Of a DNA stretch of 64,000 nucleotides, positions 1 through 6,729 are shown piece after piece (the first letter of the stretch is position 1; each line of letters opens with the position of its first letter). Location of the stretch: positions 104,890 to 168,889 of the forward strand of contig NZ_FNEE01000010.1 in NCBI RefSeq assembly GCF_900099905.1. Direction: 5' to 3'. The position numbers and the translations under genes were made by a program. Source of the stretch: Mesorhizobium muleiense. Lineage in GTDB: Bacteria > Pseudomonadota > Alphaproteobacteria > Rhizobiales > Rhizobiaceae. The notes beneath the pieces are model-generated. The model was not told where the DNA came from. It did not search any database and saw only the letters and a list, made by a program, of their open reading frames with translations.

Positions 1-155
1 TCCGAGACGCCGTAGATGATGTCCGAGACAAAGCTCATGATCTCGCGCTCGGTGTTGAGCACGAGGCTGATGACGTTGGTCTTGCCGGTCCGCAGCCGCA
101 CACCAGCGCGGTTCGGCCGGTAACCGATCTGCTTGGCGACGAGCTGGACGCGTCG
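1..155 (-). pseudogene. Truncated LacI-family regulator fragment (runs off left edge)
   Basis: These 155 bases match 6047-6201 with only three differences (near positions 96, 105 and 123) and correspond to about residues 48-99 of the intact LacI regulator at 5299-6342. Identity stops abruptly after position 155. Reading upstream on the minus strand in the LacI frame, a TGA is met within about 25 bases and no start codon or helix-turn-helix is available, so this copy has lost its N-terminus. Whether the C-terminal part is complete lies outside the window. It marks one edge of the accessory segment. Confidence 0.85.
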
Positions 156-254
156 ATGATGACCGCCTTGGAGGCGAATAGTTCAGCGAGCACGGTCGAG
201 AACAAGAAGGTAAGGATCGTTAGGAGTGCGATCGTGCCGAATGAGCTTGGTCAT
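156..254 (-). pseudogene. Possible truncated, frameshifted secretory or membrane protein start
   Basis: Just downstream of the DUF1772 gene on the minus strand there is an ATG at 254 followed by MTKLIR; that frame stops after 23 codons. If one G near position 238 is ignored, the reading continues as a hydrophobic stretch (TIALLTILTFLFSTVLAEL) resembling a signal peptide or membrane helix, and this frame is open until it meets the lacI fragment. It may be the remains of a third gene of the small minus-strand operon, cut off by the rearrangement at 155/156. The reconstruction is speculative. Confidence 0.25.
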
Positions 255-269
255 TGGTTTCTGTGTCTT

Positions 270-716
270 TCACCGGCTGATGGCGAGCACGCCCAGCGCC
301 GAGGCGGCGGCGGCAAGCCCAATGCGGACGTAGTGAATCATGATCCAGGTGTTGAGCCGGTCAGGAACCTGGTCGAGGGGCAGGGCTTTGGCCGCGAACT
401 GAGCGTTGGTTGGCACGAACCAGATCATCGTGAGCGCCAGGACGCCCGCGATGCACGCGGCCGATCCGATCCAGAGCATATGCGGCCCAACGTCGCCCCA
501 GCCGAGCCAGAGGGAGCCGATCAGGCCGACGAGGGTCGGGACGACGACAATAGGAATCGCCCCGGAAATGAACCCGCTGTTCTTGCTGAACCAGTCGAGG
601 AACTCGGCTGCGGGAAGGCTCTTCCAGTAGCCGCCGAGCGTCACACCAATAGTCAGCATGACTCCGGCGAACATGGCCGAACCCGTGACGGCGAGTATGT
701 TGAACAGGAGCCGCAT
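270..716 (-). CDS. DUF1772 (anthrone oxygenase-like) membrane protein
   Basis: A 148-residue protein with four predicted membrane segments (about residues 5-27, 50-72, 82-102 and 128-147) and the pattern of the DUF1772 family, which includes fungal anthrone oxygenases and many uncharacterised bacterial inner-membrane proteins. The start is supported by an AGGAGAG ribosome site just upstream. It lies 60 bases behind the ABM-type monooxygenase gene on the same strand, so the two probably form one transcript divergent from marR. The pairing hints at oxidation or detoxification of an aromatic or quinone-like compound, but the substrate is unknown. A second DUF1772 protein is at 44170-44655. Confidence 0.8.
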   Translation of the reverse strand: MRLLFNILAVTGSAMFAGVMLTIGVTLGGYWKSLPAAEFLDWFSKNSGFISGAIPIVVVPTLVGLIGSLWLGWGDVGPHMLWIGSAACIAGVLALTMIWFVPTNAQFAAKALPLDQVPDRLNTWIMIHYVRIGLAAAASALGVLAISR

Positions 717-776
717 CGGACTCTCTCCTCTTGGCTTGATTTCGATTGTGATGACTTCGGGCTGCAGGCGTCGCGT

Positions 777-1145
777 TTATGCGACGCAGATGCCGGGCAC
801 CGCCACCTTCTGGAACAAGTGCGGAGAGGCAACCGCCGACGACGGATAGGCTCCCAGTTTCGCTCTGAATTCGGGATGCGTCAACGCGGCCCGGAAGGCG
901 GCCGTCGATTCCCAGACTGCGTAGTTCAGGTAGGTCGGGCTTTCGCCGATGGCGCGGTGGAGTTGGATGGAAATCAGGCCCGGCTGGGTCTTCATGAAGG
1001 ACGCATCGTCCTCCCACACCTGAAGAAACACTGCCTCGTCGGCGGGGTCGAGCGTGAACAGATTGATCAAAACAACGGCATCGGCATCGATTCCAATCTG
1101 ACGGTCGATGGGAAAGGCGGGATCGAGAGGGCGCATGGTGGGCAT
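777..1145 (-). CDS. Antibiotic biosynthesis monooxygenase (ABM) family protein
   Basis: A 122-residue protein with the small ferredoxin-like ABM fold: a core such as VVLINLFTLDPADEAVFLQV, then FMKTQPGLISIQLHRAI and YLNYAVWES. Members are cofactor-free oxygenases of quinone or polyketide-like compounds, heme-degrading enzymes, or proteins of unknown role. A longer upstream reading exists, but the ATG at 1145 is chosen because AGGAG sits seven bases before it and the longer version would run through the operator region. It is the first gene of a divergent pair with marR, whose product probably represses it through the two palindromes at 1168-1228. Confidence 0.78.
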   Translation of the reverse strand: MPTMRPLDPAFPIDRQIGIDADAVVLINLFTLDPADEAVFLQVWEDDASFMKTQPGLISIQLHRAIGESPTYLNYAVWESTAAFRAALTHPEFRAKLGAYPSSAVASPHLFQKVAVPGICVA

Positions 1146-1167
1146 GAAAGGTCTCCTGAGGTTGCAT

Positions 1168-1185
1168 TTGACACTATAATGTCGA
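1168..1185. promoter_or_regulatory. MarR operator candidate, distal copy
   Basis: TTGACA-N6-TGTCGA, an inverted repeat with one imperfect position, between the ABM monooxygenase start (1145) and marR (1248). It repeats the perfect copy at 1211-1228, with 43 bp between centres, about four helical turns. Confidence 0.6.
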
Positions 1186-1210
1186 GTGGGTACTATCAAC
1201 ACATAACCAA

Positions 1211-1228
1211 TTGACATCATCGTGTCAA
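1211..1228. promoter_or_regulatory. MarR operator candidate, proximal copy
   Basis: Perfect inverted repeat TTGACA-TCATCG-TGTCAA, ending 19 bases before the marR start codon. Size and location fit a MarR-dimer operator controlling both marR and the divergent monooxygenase operon. TTGACA could also act as a -35 box. Confidence 0.65.
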
Positions 1229-1247
1229 CAAAATCATATGGTGACAA

Positions 1248-1718
1248 ATGAACAAACCGCAGCGGGCGTCAGCCGGAGATGCCTTGACCGATCTCATTCT
1301 GACGATGTTCCGGGTGAACAACCTCACCCTTACCTGGGGCGACCGGCTCGTCGCTCCTCTCGGGCTGACCAGCGCCCGTTGGCAGATTCTAGGGGCTATC
1401 GTGGCGGCAGAACGGGCACAGCCGGTTGCCTGGCTTGCGCGCGATCTCGGCGCCAATCGCCAGAACGTTCAGCGCATCGTCAACGATCTGGCCAAGGAAG
1501 GGTTGGTGTCATTCGCGCCAAACCCGCATCATCGCCGTGCACAACTCGTGGCGCTGACGGACAAGGGACGGCAGACCTTCGACGCTGCCATCCGCCTGTA
1601 CGCGCCGCGGGTCGAGGCGCTCGCGGAAGGGCTTGCCCTAAAGGACATCGAAGCAGCCCGCAGCGTGATGACGATGCTGCGGCAGAAACTTGAGGGGGAT
1701 GAAAATGCTCAAGAGTAG
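1248..1718 (+). CDS. MarR-family transcriptional regulator
   Basis: A 156-residue winged-helix regulator. The helix-turn-helix covers about residues 45-95 (QPVAWLARDLGANRQNVQRI) followed by the wing (HHRRAQLVALTDKGRQ); helices at both ends would form the dimer. MarR proteins usually repress a neighbouring divergent gene and are released by small aromatic ligands or oxidants. Its natural target here is the minus-strand monooxygenase and DUF1772 pair, with two inverted repeats between the starts. Its last codons overlap a short broken reading frame that starts at 1705. Confidence 0.9.
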   Translation: MNKPQRASAGDALTDLILTMFRVNNLTLTWGDRLVAPLGLTSARWQILGAIVAAERAQPVAWLARDLGANRQNVQRIVNDLAKEGLVSFAPNPHHRRAQLVALTDKGRQTFDAAIRLYAPRVEALAEGLALKDIEAARSVMTMLRQKLEGDENAQE

Positions 1719-1770
1719 GCTTCGCACCGCGAATGGCAGTATCCGCTATCTCGTTTATGGTGGCTGTTGA
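1705..1770 (+). pseudogene. Remnant of a gene that followed marR (possibly alpha/beta hydrolase)
   Basis: An ATG at 1705 overlaps the marR stop, with a GAGGGGG purine tract upstream, and opens a frame reading MLKSRLRTANGSIRYLVYGG before a stop at 1768-1770. The NGSIRYLVYGG pattern resembles the first strand of alpha/beta hydrolases. Translational coupling to marR suggests a real gene start whose body has been lost. The assignment is tentative. Confidence 0.35.
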
Positions 1771-2011
1771 CCCTAGCGTCTGATGAAAGCTCGACGTCCC
1801 TTGGGTCAGAGATGTCGGTTCCCGCGAAGGTCCGCTTGCAAGCTGCCAAATCGGCGTGGCAAAGGCTGATTTGGGTAAAATCTTCCGGTTGTCGAACCGA
1901 CAAGTCGCGCCATTTGCGGTCATTGTGCCCGGCAAGATGGAAGCCTCGATCGAGTCCTTTGCTGATTTTTTTCGATTCAACACTGCCGAAATCCAAAGGC
2001 TCGAGCGTCAC
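1771..2011. other. Gap without recognisable gene
   Basis: About 240 bases between the broken frame and the end of the LysR gene. Several open frames cross it, but none has a recognisable domain or ribosome site. It looks like leftover DNA from the loss of the gene that followed marR. Confidence 0.5.
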
Positions 2012-2887
2012 CTACTCGTGCTTATCCGCAGACATCGCCTGCCTGCACTCAGAGATGAACCGAGCGGCTGGCTCATCACACGTTGGCGGCGTCAAAATAC
2101 CGATCTCCCTGAAGGTTTCCGCCTCGCCTAGCTCTATGACGCGCACGCCCCGGAAATGATCCGCGTAGGCTTCCGCTCTCGGCACGATTGCGACACCCAT
2201 GCCGTCGGCAACCATGCTCAACAGGGCAGGAATGTCGTCTATCTCGACCCATTCGTTGACCACAACGCCTTGTTGTTCGATCAAACGCTCTACCAGCCGC
2301 CCGCCGAACGAATGACGGTTGTACCTCAGGAAGGCGTGTCCGCTCATCGCGGCTTTCCAATTCATGTCGTCAGTTCCTGGCGGCGCCACCAAGACGAAAC
2401 GCTCCTGCACCAACGACTCCCACCGAACGGTCGACGGCAATCCGAAGCTTGGCCGGATAATGACGGCCACGTCCAATCCGCCTGCGTCCAGGCGATCCAG
2501 CAGCTCTAGTGAAGTTCCCGGCACGATCTCGATGTAGAAACCGGGGAACGCGGGGTGGAAAGCCTTCAAAGCGCGCCGAAGGATCGTCGGCTGCACGGAC
2601 GAGATTGCACCAATCCGGAGGCGCCCGGGTCGGGCTGACCAATCCAACGGCTTGGTCAGTGTTTCAACACCTGCAAGAACCTCCTGCGCTCGGGCCAACA
2701 CTGTGCGTCCAGTCTGGTTCAGGGTGGCCGAGCGGCCGGTCCGATCGAAGAGCCGCACCTCGAGCTTGTCTTCGAGACGCATCATCTGCCCGCTAACGGC
2801 GGCCTGCGTCAGACCAATCCGAGTGCCAGCAGCCGCGAAAGTGCCATATCGGGCGACCGCCAACAGCGTTCTCAGTTCAGCGATCAT
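2012..2887 (-). CDS. LysR-family transcriptional regulator
   Basis: A 291-residue LysR protein. The N-terminal helix-turn-helix is clear (LLAVARYGTFAAAGTRIGLT, then QAAVSGQMMRLEDKLEVRLF) and is followed by a two-lobed periplasmic-binding-like effector domain from about residue 90. The start at 2887 puts the usual MIAELRTLL opening at residue 1; the longer frame upstream would overlap the control region. It is divergent from the VOC gene at 2991, the usual arrangement of a LysR activator and its target. The inducer is unknown. Confidence 0.88.
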   Translation of the reverse strand: MIAELRTLLAVARYGTFAAAGTRIGLTQAAVSGQMMRLEDKLEVRLFDRTGRSATLNQTGRTVLARAQEVLAGVETLTKPLDWSARPGRLRIGAISSVQPTILRRALKAFHPAFPGFYIEIVPGTSLELLDRLDAGGLDVAVIIRPSFGLPSTVRWESLVQERFVLVAPPGTDDMNWKAAMSGHAFLRYNRHSFGGRLVERLIEQQGVVVNEWVEIDDIPALLSMVADGMGVAIVPRAEAYADHFRGVRVIELGEAETFREIGILTPPTCDEPAARFISECRQAMSADKHE

Positions 2888-2904
2888 GCAGCATTGATAA
2901 CTTT

Positions 2905-2925
2905 TAATTGGGCTGACCGCAATTA
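2905..2925. promoter_or_regulatory. LysR-type binding site candidate
   Basis: TAATTG-N9-CAATTA, an inverted repeat containing the T-N11-A pattern of LysR boxes, placed between the divergent lysR and VOC starts. Confidence 0.5.
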
Positions 2926-2990
2926 CATATAGTTTTTTGTTTTGCTCGGAATCCTCTATCTGCCGGTCATCGTCAGAATGGAGTTTAACG

Positions 2991-3419
2991 ATGACCGACC
3001 AGACCATCCGCCCCTTCCATCTCGCTTTTCCTGTCGGCGACCTCGAAGCAGCGCGCGGCTTCTACAAAGATCTTCTCCGCTGCGGGGAAGGCCGCAGCTC
3101 GCCCGACTGGGTCGATTTCGACTTTCACGGCCATCAGATCGTCGCGCACTTGGCGCCCGAGGAATCCGGCAAAGCCCGGACGAACGCCGTCGATGGCCAC
3201 GGTGTGCCTGTCCGTCATTTTGGAATCGTTCTCTCGATGGAGGAATGGCAGAAGACCGCTGATCGCCTGACGGAAGCTGGAATGAACTTCGTGATCGCTC
3301 CCTACATCCGCTTCAAAGGCAAGCCCGGCGAGCAGGCAACGATGTTCTTTAACGATCCGGCGGGTAACGCCATCGAGATGAAGGCTTTCAAGGATATCCG
3401 CCAGCTGTTCGCGAAGTGA
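2991..3419 (+). CDS. VOC (glyoxalase/dioxygenase superfamily) protein
   Basis: A 142-residue vicinal-oxygen-chelate protein with two beta-alpha-beta-beta-beta modules. It opens with FHLAFPVGDLEAARGFYKDL and ends with FFNDPAGNAIEMKAF, where the final Glu is a typical metal ligand; a His in the first half (FHLAF or HQIVAH) could supply another. The start at 2991 has GGAG eight bases upstream; the frame extends further 5-prime without support. Family members include glyoxalases, fosfomycin-type thiol transferases and ring-cleaving dioxygenases, so the reaction cannot be fixed. It is probably controlled by the divergent LysR. Confidence 0.85.
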   Translation: MTDQTIRPFHLAFPVGDLEAARGFYKDLLRCGEGRSSPDWVDFDFHGHQIVAHLAPEESGKARTNAVDGHGVPVRHFGIVLSMEEWQKTADRLTEAGMNFVIAPYIRFKGKPGEQATMFFNDPAGNAIEMKAFKDIRQLFAK

Positions 3420-3649
3420 GGCACCGGGAAGAAGAAGGAAGTGCACGCCGTCACTCGGTCGCCGTTCCAGGCAGCCTGCCAGACCTGGGTAGAGGCTGCG
3501 CTCGTCTGTCCTGAAACCTCGTGGAGCCACAAGTTCATGGGATCGATGTGGCGCGGGCGACCCATGGCGCTGACGCATTCCAGTTCATCATGCTGGCTCC
3601 GTCGCGAGCCTGCCAACATCACATTCAATCAACTGAAAGGAAAAACAGA

Positions 3650-4030
3650 ATGACCGATCCGACATACGTTCAGGAATACGAAGCAATCGTCAAAGTGCTG
3701 AACAAGTACAACGAAGGTGGAGCCAAAGCGGACAGCTCGATCATGCGCTCGGCCTTCAGCGAACGTGCGACTATTTTCGGCATCGAGAACAGCAAACTTG
3801 AAGGGGGGCCGATCGAAGGGCTTTTCAAAACGATCGATACGGCGTTCCGGCAATCGCCGGAGGCGAAGGCCGCTATCGTGCGCATCGATATCGTTGGTAC
3901 CGTGGCGAACGCCCGCGTTGATACGGACAATATCTCGGGGTTTCGCTTCACGGATTTTTTCAATCTGGTAAAGGTCGACGGTCAGTGGACGGTCGTTAAC
4001 AAGGTCTACCACACGCACCATAGCAACTGA
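3650..4030 (+). CDS. NTF2-like / putative lumazine-binding family protein
   Basis: A 126-residue protein of the SnoaL/NTF2-like fold, closest in pattern to the putative lumazine-binding group: an N-terminal helix (EYEAIVKVLNKYNEGG), a middle FSERATIFGI strand and a C-terminal FNLVKVDGQWTVVNKVYHTH. The ATG at 3650 has AAAGGA upstream; the long upstream extension is rejected because it has neither ribosome site nor conserved pattern. Such proteins are ligand-binding cups or small isomerases and hydrolases. Its place between VOC and NAD(P)-binding genes suggests one small redox or detoxification cassette. Confidence 0.75.
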   Translation: MTDPTYVQEYEAIVKVLNKYNEGGAKADSSIMRSAFSERATIFGIENSKLEGGPIEGLFKTIDTAFRQSPEAKAAIVRIDIVGTVANARVDTDNISGFRFTDFFNLVKVDGQWTVVNKVYHTHHSN

Positions 4031-4132
4031 TCGGACGCCGGCGCAGTTGATGAGGGCTTCGGTTCTCATCAGCCCCGGCCGTCGCTGTTTCGATCATCGA
4101 AACTCCCGCGTAGTTACAGAAGGAACATGAGG

Positions 4133-4783
4133 ATGTCCAAAATCTTCATCGTCGGCGGTGCCGGAAAAGTGGGCCGTCGGCTTGCTCAGCAACTTTCCGA
4201 GCGTGGTCACCGGCCGCTCTCCCTTTACCGCAAACCTGAACAGCGTGACGAACTGACGGCACTCGGAGCCACGCCGATTGAAGGCGATCTCATCGGTCTG
4301 TCAATCGAGGATTTGGCGGACATGATGAAGGGCTGTGGCACTGCGGTCTTCAGCGCGGGAGCCGGCGGCGCGGGGATGGCAGTCACAAACGCCATCGACG
4401 GGGCCGGGCTCGAAAAGGCGGTCGAAGCCGCGAAGGTCGCAGGAGTCCAGCGATTCCTGCTGGTCTCAGTTTTTCCCGACGCGCTGCGCGACCAAGAGCG
4501 CAAAGAGGGCTTCGAGAACTATATCAGGGTAAAGAAGTTGGCGGACGCCTATCTTGTCGCCAGCGGCCTCGATTACGTCATAGTGCGGCCTGGCACGCTG
4601 ACCGAAGAGACAGGCCGCGGATGCGTGCGCGCCGACCTCGCTGTTCCCTACGGCAAGGTGCCGCGGGACGATGTTGCCGCCGTTCTGGCCGAGATCGTAG
4701 ACCGGCCGGACATTGCCAGAGCGATCATCGAGCTAACCGAAGGAGAGACGCCGGTCTCCGAAGCCATCACGCGTCTCGCATAA
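4133..4783 (+). CDS. NAD(P)-binding oxidoreductase (atypical SDR, NmrA/YwnB-like)
   Basis: A 216-residue Rossmann-fold protein with an N-terminal dinucleotide site (KIFIVGGAGKVGRRLAQQL), GVQRFLLVS in the middle and LDYVIVRPGTLT, typical of atypical short-chain dehydrogenases that lack the full catalytic set. Two ATG codons lie six bases apart; the second (4133) is preferred because AAGGA is eight bases before it, while the first would be only two bases away. Related proteins are flavin or quinone reductases or redox sensors. It is the last gene of the accessory cassette. Confidence 0.82.
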   Translation: MSKIFIVGGAGKVGRRLAQQLSERGHRPLSLYRKPEQRDELTALGATPIEGDLIGLSIEDLADMMKGCGTAVFSAGAGGAGMAVTNAIDGAGLEKAVEAAKVAGVQRFLLVSVFPDALRDQERKEGFENYIRVKKLADAYLVASGLDYVIVRPGTLTEETGRGCVRADLAVPYGKVPRDDVAAVLAEIVDRPDIARAIIELTEGETPVSEAITRLA

Positions 4784-5298
4784 AGAGCGCGATCATGATG
4801 CTTGGGGTTCGGCCGGTGCTCGCCAGCGAGTTGACTGCAAGGCGAAGAAAGGCTCAAGGCGGACGTCGAGCAAGTAAGGGTGGTCGGCGCTCATAGGCGA
4901 CGACGGGTTTGTCCGCGAAGCTGCCACTTGCATTGCCCCGATCGAAGGCCGTCAAGGGGCCACATCCAGACCACCCCTAGAGCGCAGCGTACGTCCGTTT
5001 CCGCACTTCGACGGCCGAAAGCTGTCAGCCCGCTGTCGGCCCGACTACGCCGACGATTGGGCACGCCAGGAACGACGGCTTCCCGGAAGCCGTCCGTGAC
5101 CATGGGACGACAGAGATGGGTCGGCTTCTGAAGGGCTGCTTCCCGGCCGTTCGAGCGCAAACCTGTCCGTCAGCAAACGTGAAAAGGCTGCCAGTCAGCA
5201 GCGCGCATTTTGCAGCCAGGTGGAATCACTTGACGTCGCAGAAATGCGGCTAAGACAAATAGATGGAGATGCCCAATTCTATTTGAACGTATCCCTGT
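4784..5298. other. 515-bp stretch without a supported gene
   Basis: Open frames exist on both strands (for example 4891-5160 minus) but show no known domain, no ribosome site and Arg-rich composition typical of wrong-frame reading. A weak inverted repeat CAAATAG (5256-5262) and CTATTTG (5279-5285) lies just past the lacI stop and may take part in 3-prime end formation. This stretch probably includes the right edge of the accessory segment. Confidence 0.5.
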
Positions 5299-6342
5299 CT
5301 AGTCGGGACGGCGATAGGCCACAACCTCGCCAGGCATGCTCAGGCTCTGCAAGGAGCCAGGTGCCGCGCCGCCGATCCAGCCCAGCACCGAGCGGGCGAG
5401 CTCGGCGCCGGCCAGCCGGAAGTTCTCGTTGACCACCAGCAATTCCCTGCGGAACAGGTGCAGCAGGTCGGACGACTGCTTGGACACCACGTCGACGTCC
5501 CGGCCGAGCTTGAGGCCGGCGTCCTCGATGCCGGCGACGATGGCGAGTGTCGCGGCAGCGGCACTGCTGACGAAACCGTCAGGCCTGACGTCGCGGCGCA
5601 TCAGCTGCGCGGTCCTCATCCTGATCTGATCGATAGAATGGTCGACCGAAACGGTGTTGAACGGGATCTCGCTGGCGCCGACCTCGCTCAGCGCATCGGT
5701 GAAGCCGTTCAGCGTATGACTGTGGTAGGTCAGTTCGACTGGAGGCGCCAGCAGAGCCAGCCTGCGGCGGCCGATGCCGGCCAGGTGGCGCACAGCCTCG
5801 GTCGCGAACGCGTAATTGTCGAAATCATGATAGGGGTGGATCAGCCCCATATCGGTGCGGCCATGCGTGGCAAAGGGAATACCACGCTCGAGCATGTAAC
5901 GGGCCCTGGGGTCATTCGGCTGGGTGCGCGAAATGATGACGCCGTCGGCGGAACCGGTTTCCAAGAGATAACGTATCGGGTCCAGGGGATCCTGAGAGCG
6001 TGAATAGGGCGTGACGATCAGGTGATAGGGTGTGTCGGCAATGACTTCCGAGACGCCGTAGATGATGTCCGAGACAAAGCTCATGATCTCGCGCTCGGTG
6101 TTGAGCACGAGGCTGATGACGTTGGTCTTGCCGGTCCGCAGGCGCACACCGGCGCGGTTCGGCCGGTAGCCGATCTGCTTGGCGACGAGCTGGACGCGTC
6201 GCCTGGTCTCGGCGCCGATCTCGGGCGCGTCCTTCAGCGCCCGCGACACGGTGGTGACGCCCAGCCCGGTCATGAAGGCAAGCGTCTTCAGCGTCGGCCG
6301 GCCCGAGCCCTCGTCGTCCTTTTCCGTCTGATCTCTGTCCAT
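5299..6342 (-). CDS. LacI-family transcriptional repressor of the sugar ABC operon
   Basis: A 347-residue regulator. The helix-turn-helix and hinge helix occupy about residues 17-65 (TLKTLAFMTGLGVTTVSRAL, then YRPNRAGVRLRTGKTN), followed by a periplasmic-binding-protein-like sugar domain. It is divergent from the sugar importer operon and should sense its substrate or a derivative. Two near-palindromic sites with an AACGTT centre, one in its own promoter (6408-6427) and one before the binding-protein gene (6695-6714), indicate autoregulation and operon repression, possibly with looping. Codons for residues 48-99 are duplicated at 1-155 with 98 percent identity. Confidence 0.93.
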   Translation of the reverse strand: MDRDQTEKDDEGSGRPTLKTLAFMTGLGVTTVSRALKDAPEIGAETRRRVQLVAKQIGYRPNRAGVRLRTGKTNVISLVLNTEREIMSFVSDIIYGVSEVIADTPYHLIVTPYSRSQDPLDPIRYLLETGSADGVIISRTQPNDPRARYMLERGIPFATHGRTDMGLIHPYHDFDNYAFATEAVRHLAGIGRRRLALLAPPVELTYHSHTLNGFTDALSEVGASEIPFNTVSVDHSIDQIRMRTAQLMRRDVRPDGFVSSAAAATLAIVAGIEDAGLKLGRDVDVVSKQSSDLLHLFRRELLVVNENFRLAGAELARSVLGWIGGAAPGSLQSLSMPGEVVAYRRPD

Positions 6343-6404
6343 TCATCCCGCCCGTCAGGCGCATAGCAGTTGCCGTGCAGGTCGGCAATCGGCGATGAAC
6401 ACCC

Positions 6405-6432
6405 TATATACTGAAACGTTACAGATTGTCAC
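6405..6432 (-). promoter_or_regulatory. lacI promoter with embedded LacI operator O1
   Basis: On the minus strand GTGACA (6432-6427), a 16-base spacer and TATATA (6410-6405) form a good sigma-70-type promoter for lacI. The 20-bp near palindrome at 6408-6427 (ATACTGAAACGTTACAGATT) fills the whole spacer, so repressor bound there would block RNA polymerase directly. Confidence 0.65.
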
Positions 6433-6664
6433 TTGCCATCGCGCAGCGGCCAGTAAAAGTTGGCTTGGATGAGCGGCACTCCGTTCGACGCAAAGTCGGT
6501 GTCCGTCGGCAAGGGATTTGCCCGCGAGCAAGGGTTTGCCGTTATTTCACGCATTGCAGCATCATTTTTGCGATGCAGCCTGCCTTGCTGCGGTGCAGTA
6601 GCGGACATTGCGCGGCGGGTTTGTTCGCGGCTCGAAAAAATGCCGAGCTGCTCCTGTTCGGGGG

Positions 6665-6714
6665 TTGCGCGCTTCCAACAATTGCCGTATCGAAAATCTG
6701 TAACGTTTCAGATT
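6665..6714 (+). promoter_or_regulatory. Sugar ABC operon promoter candidate and LacI operator O2
   Basis: TTGCGC (6665-6670), 17 bases and TATCGA (6688-6693) make a modest promoter. Directly downstream is AATCTGTAACGTTTCAGATT (6695-6714), symmetric except at the two positions flanking its AACGTT centre. It is O1 in opposite orientation, 287 bp away centre to centre. The operator would cover the transcription start and ends two bases before the GGGAGGAG ribosome site. Confidence 0.6.
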
Positions 6715-6729
6715 CTGGGAGGAGCCGAA

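Noticed and set aside
156-1214. Long plus-strand open frame of 352 codons across the DUF1772 and monooxygenase genes
   Set aside because: It is rich in Arg, Gly and His, has no domain, and lies antisense to two well-supported minus-strand genes and their operator region.
4891-5160. Minus-strand 89-codon frame downstream of the NAD(P)-binding gene
   Set aside because: No recognisable domain or ribosome site, and the composition looks like a shadow frame.
6460-6729. Extended start for the sugar-binding protein
   Set aside because: It would bury the signal peptide, run through the LacI operator and ignore the strong GGGAGGAG before 6730.
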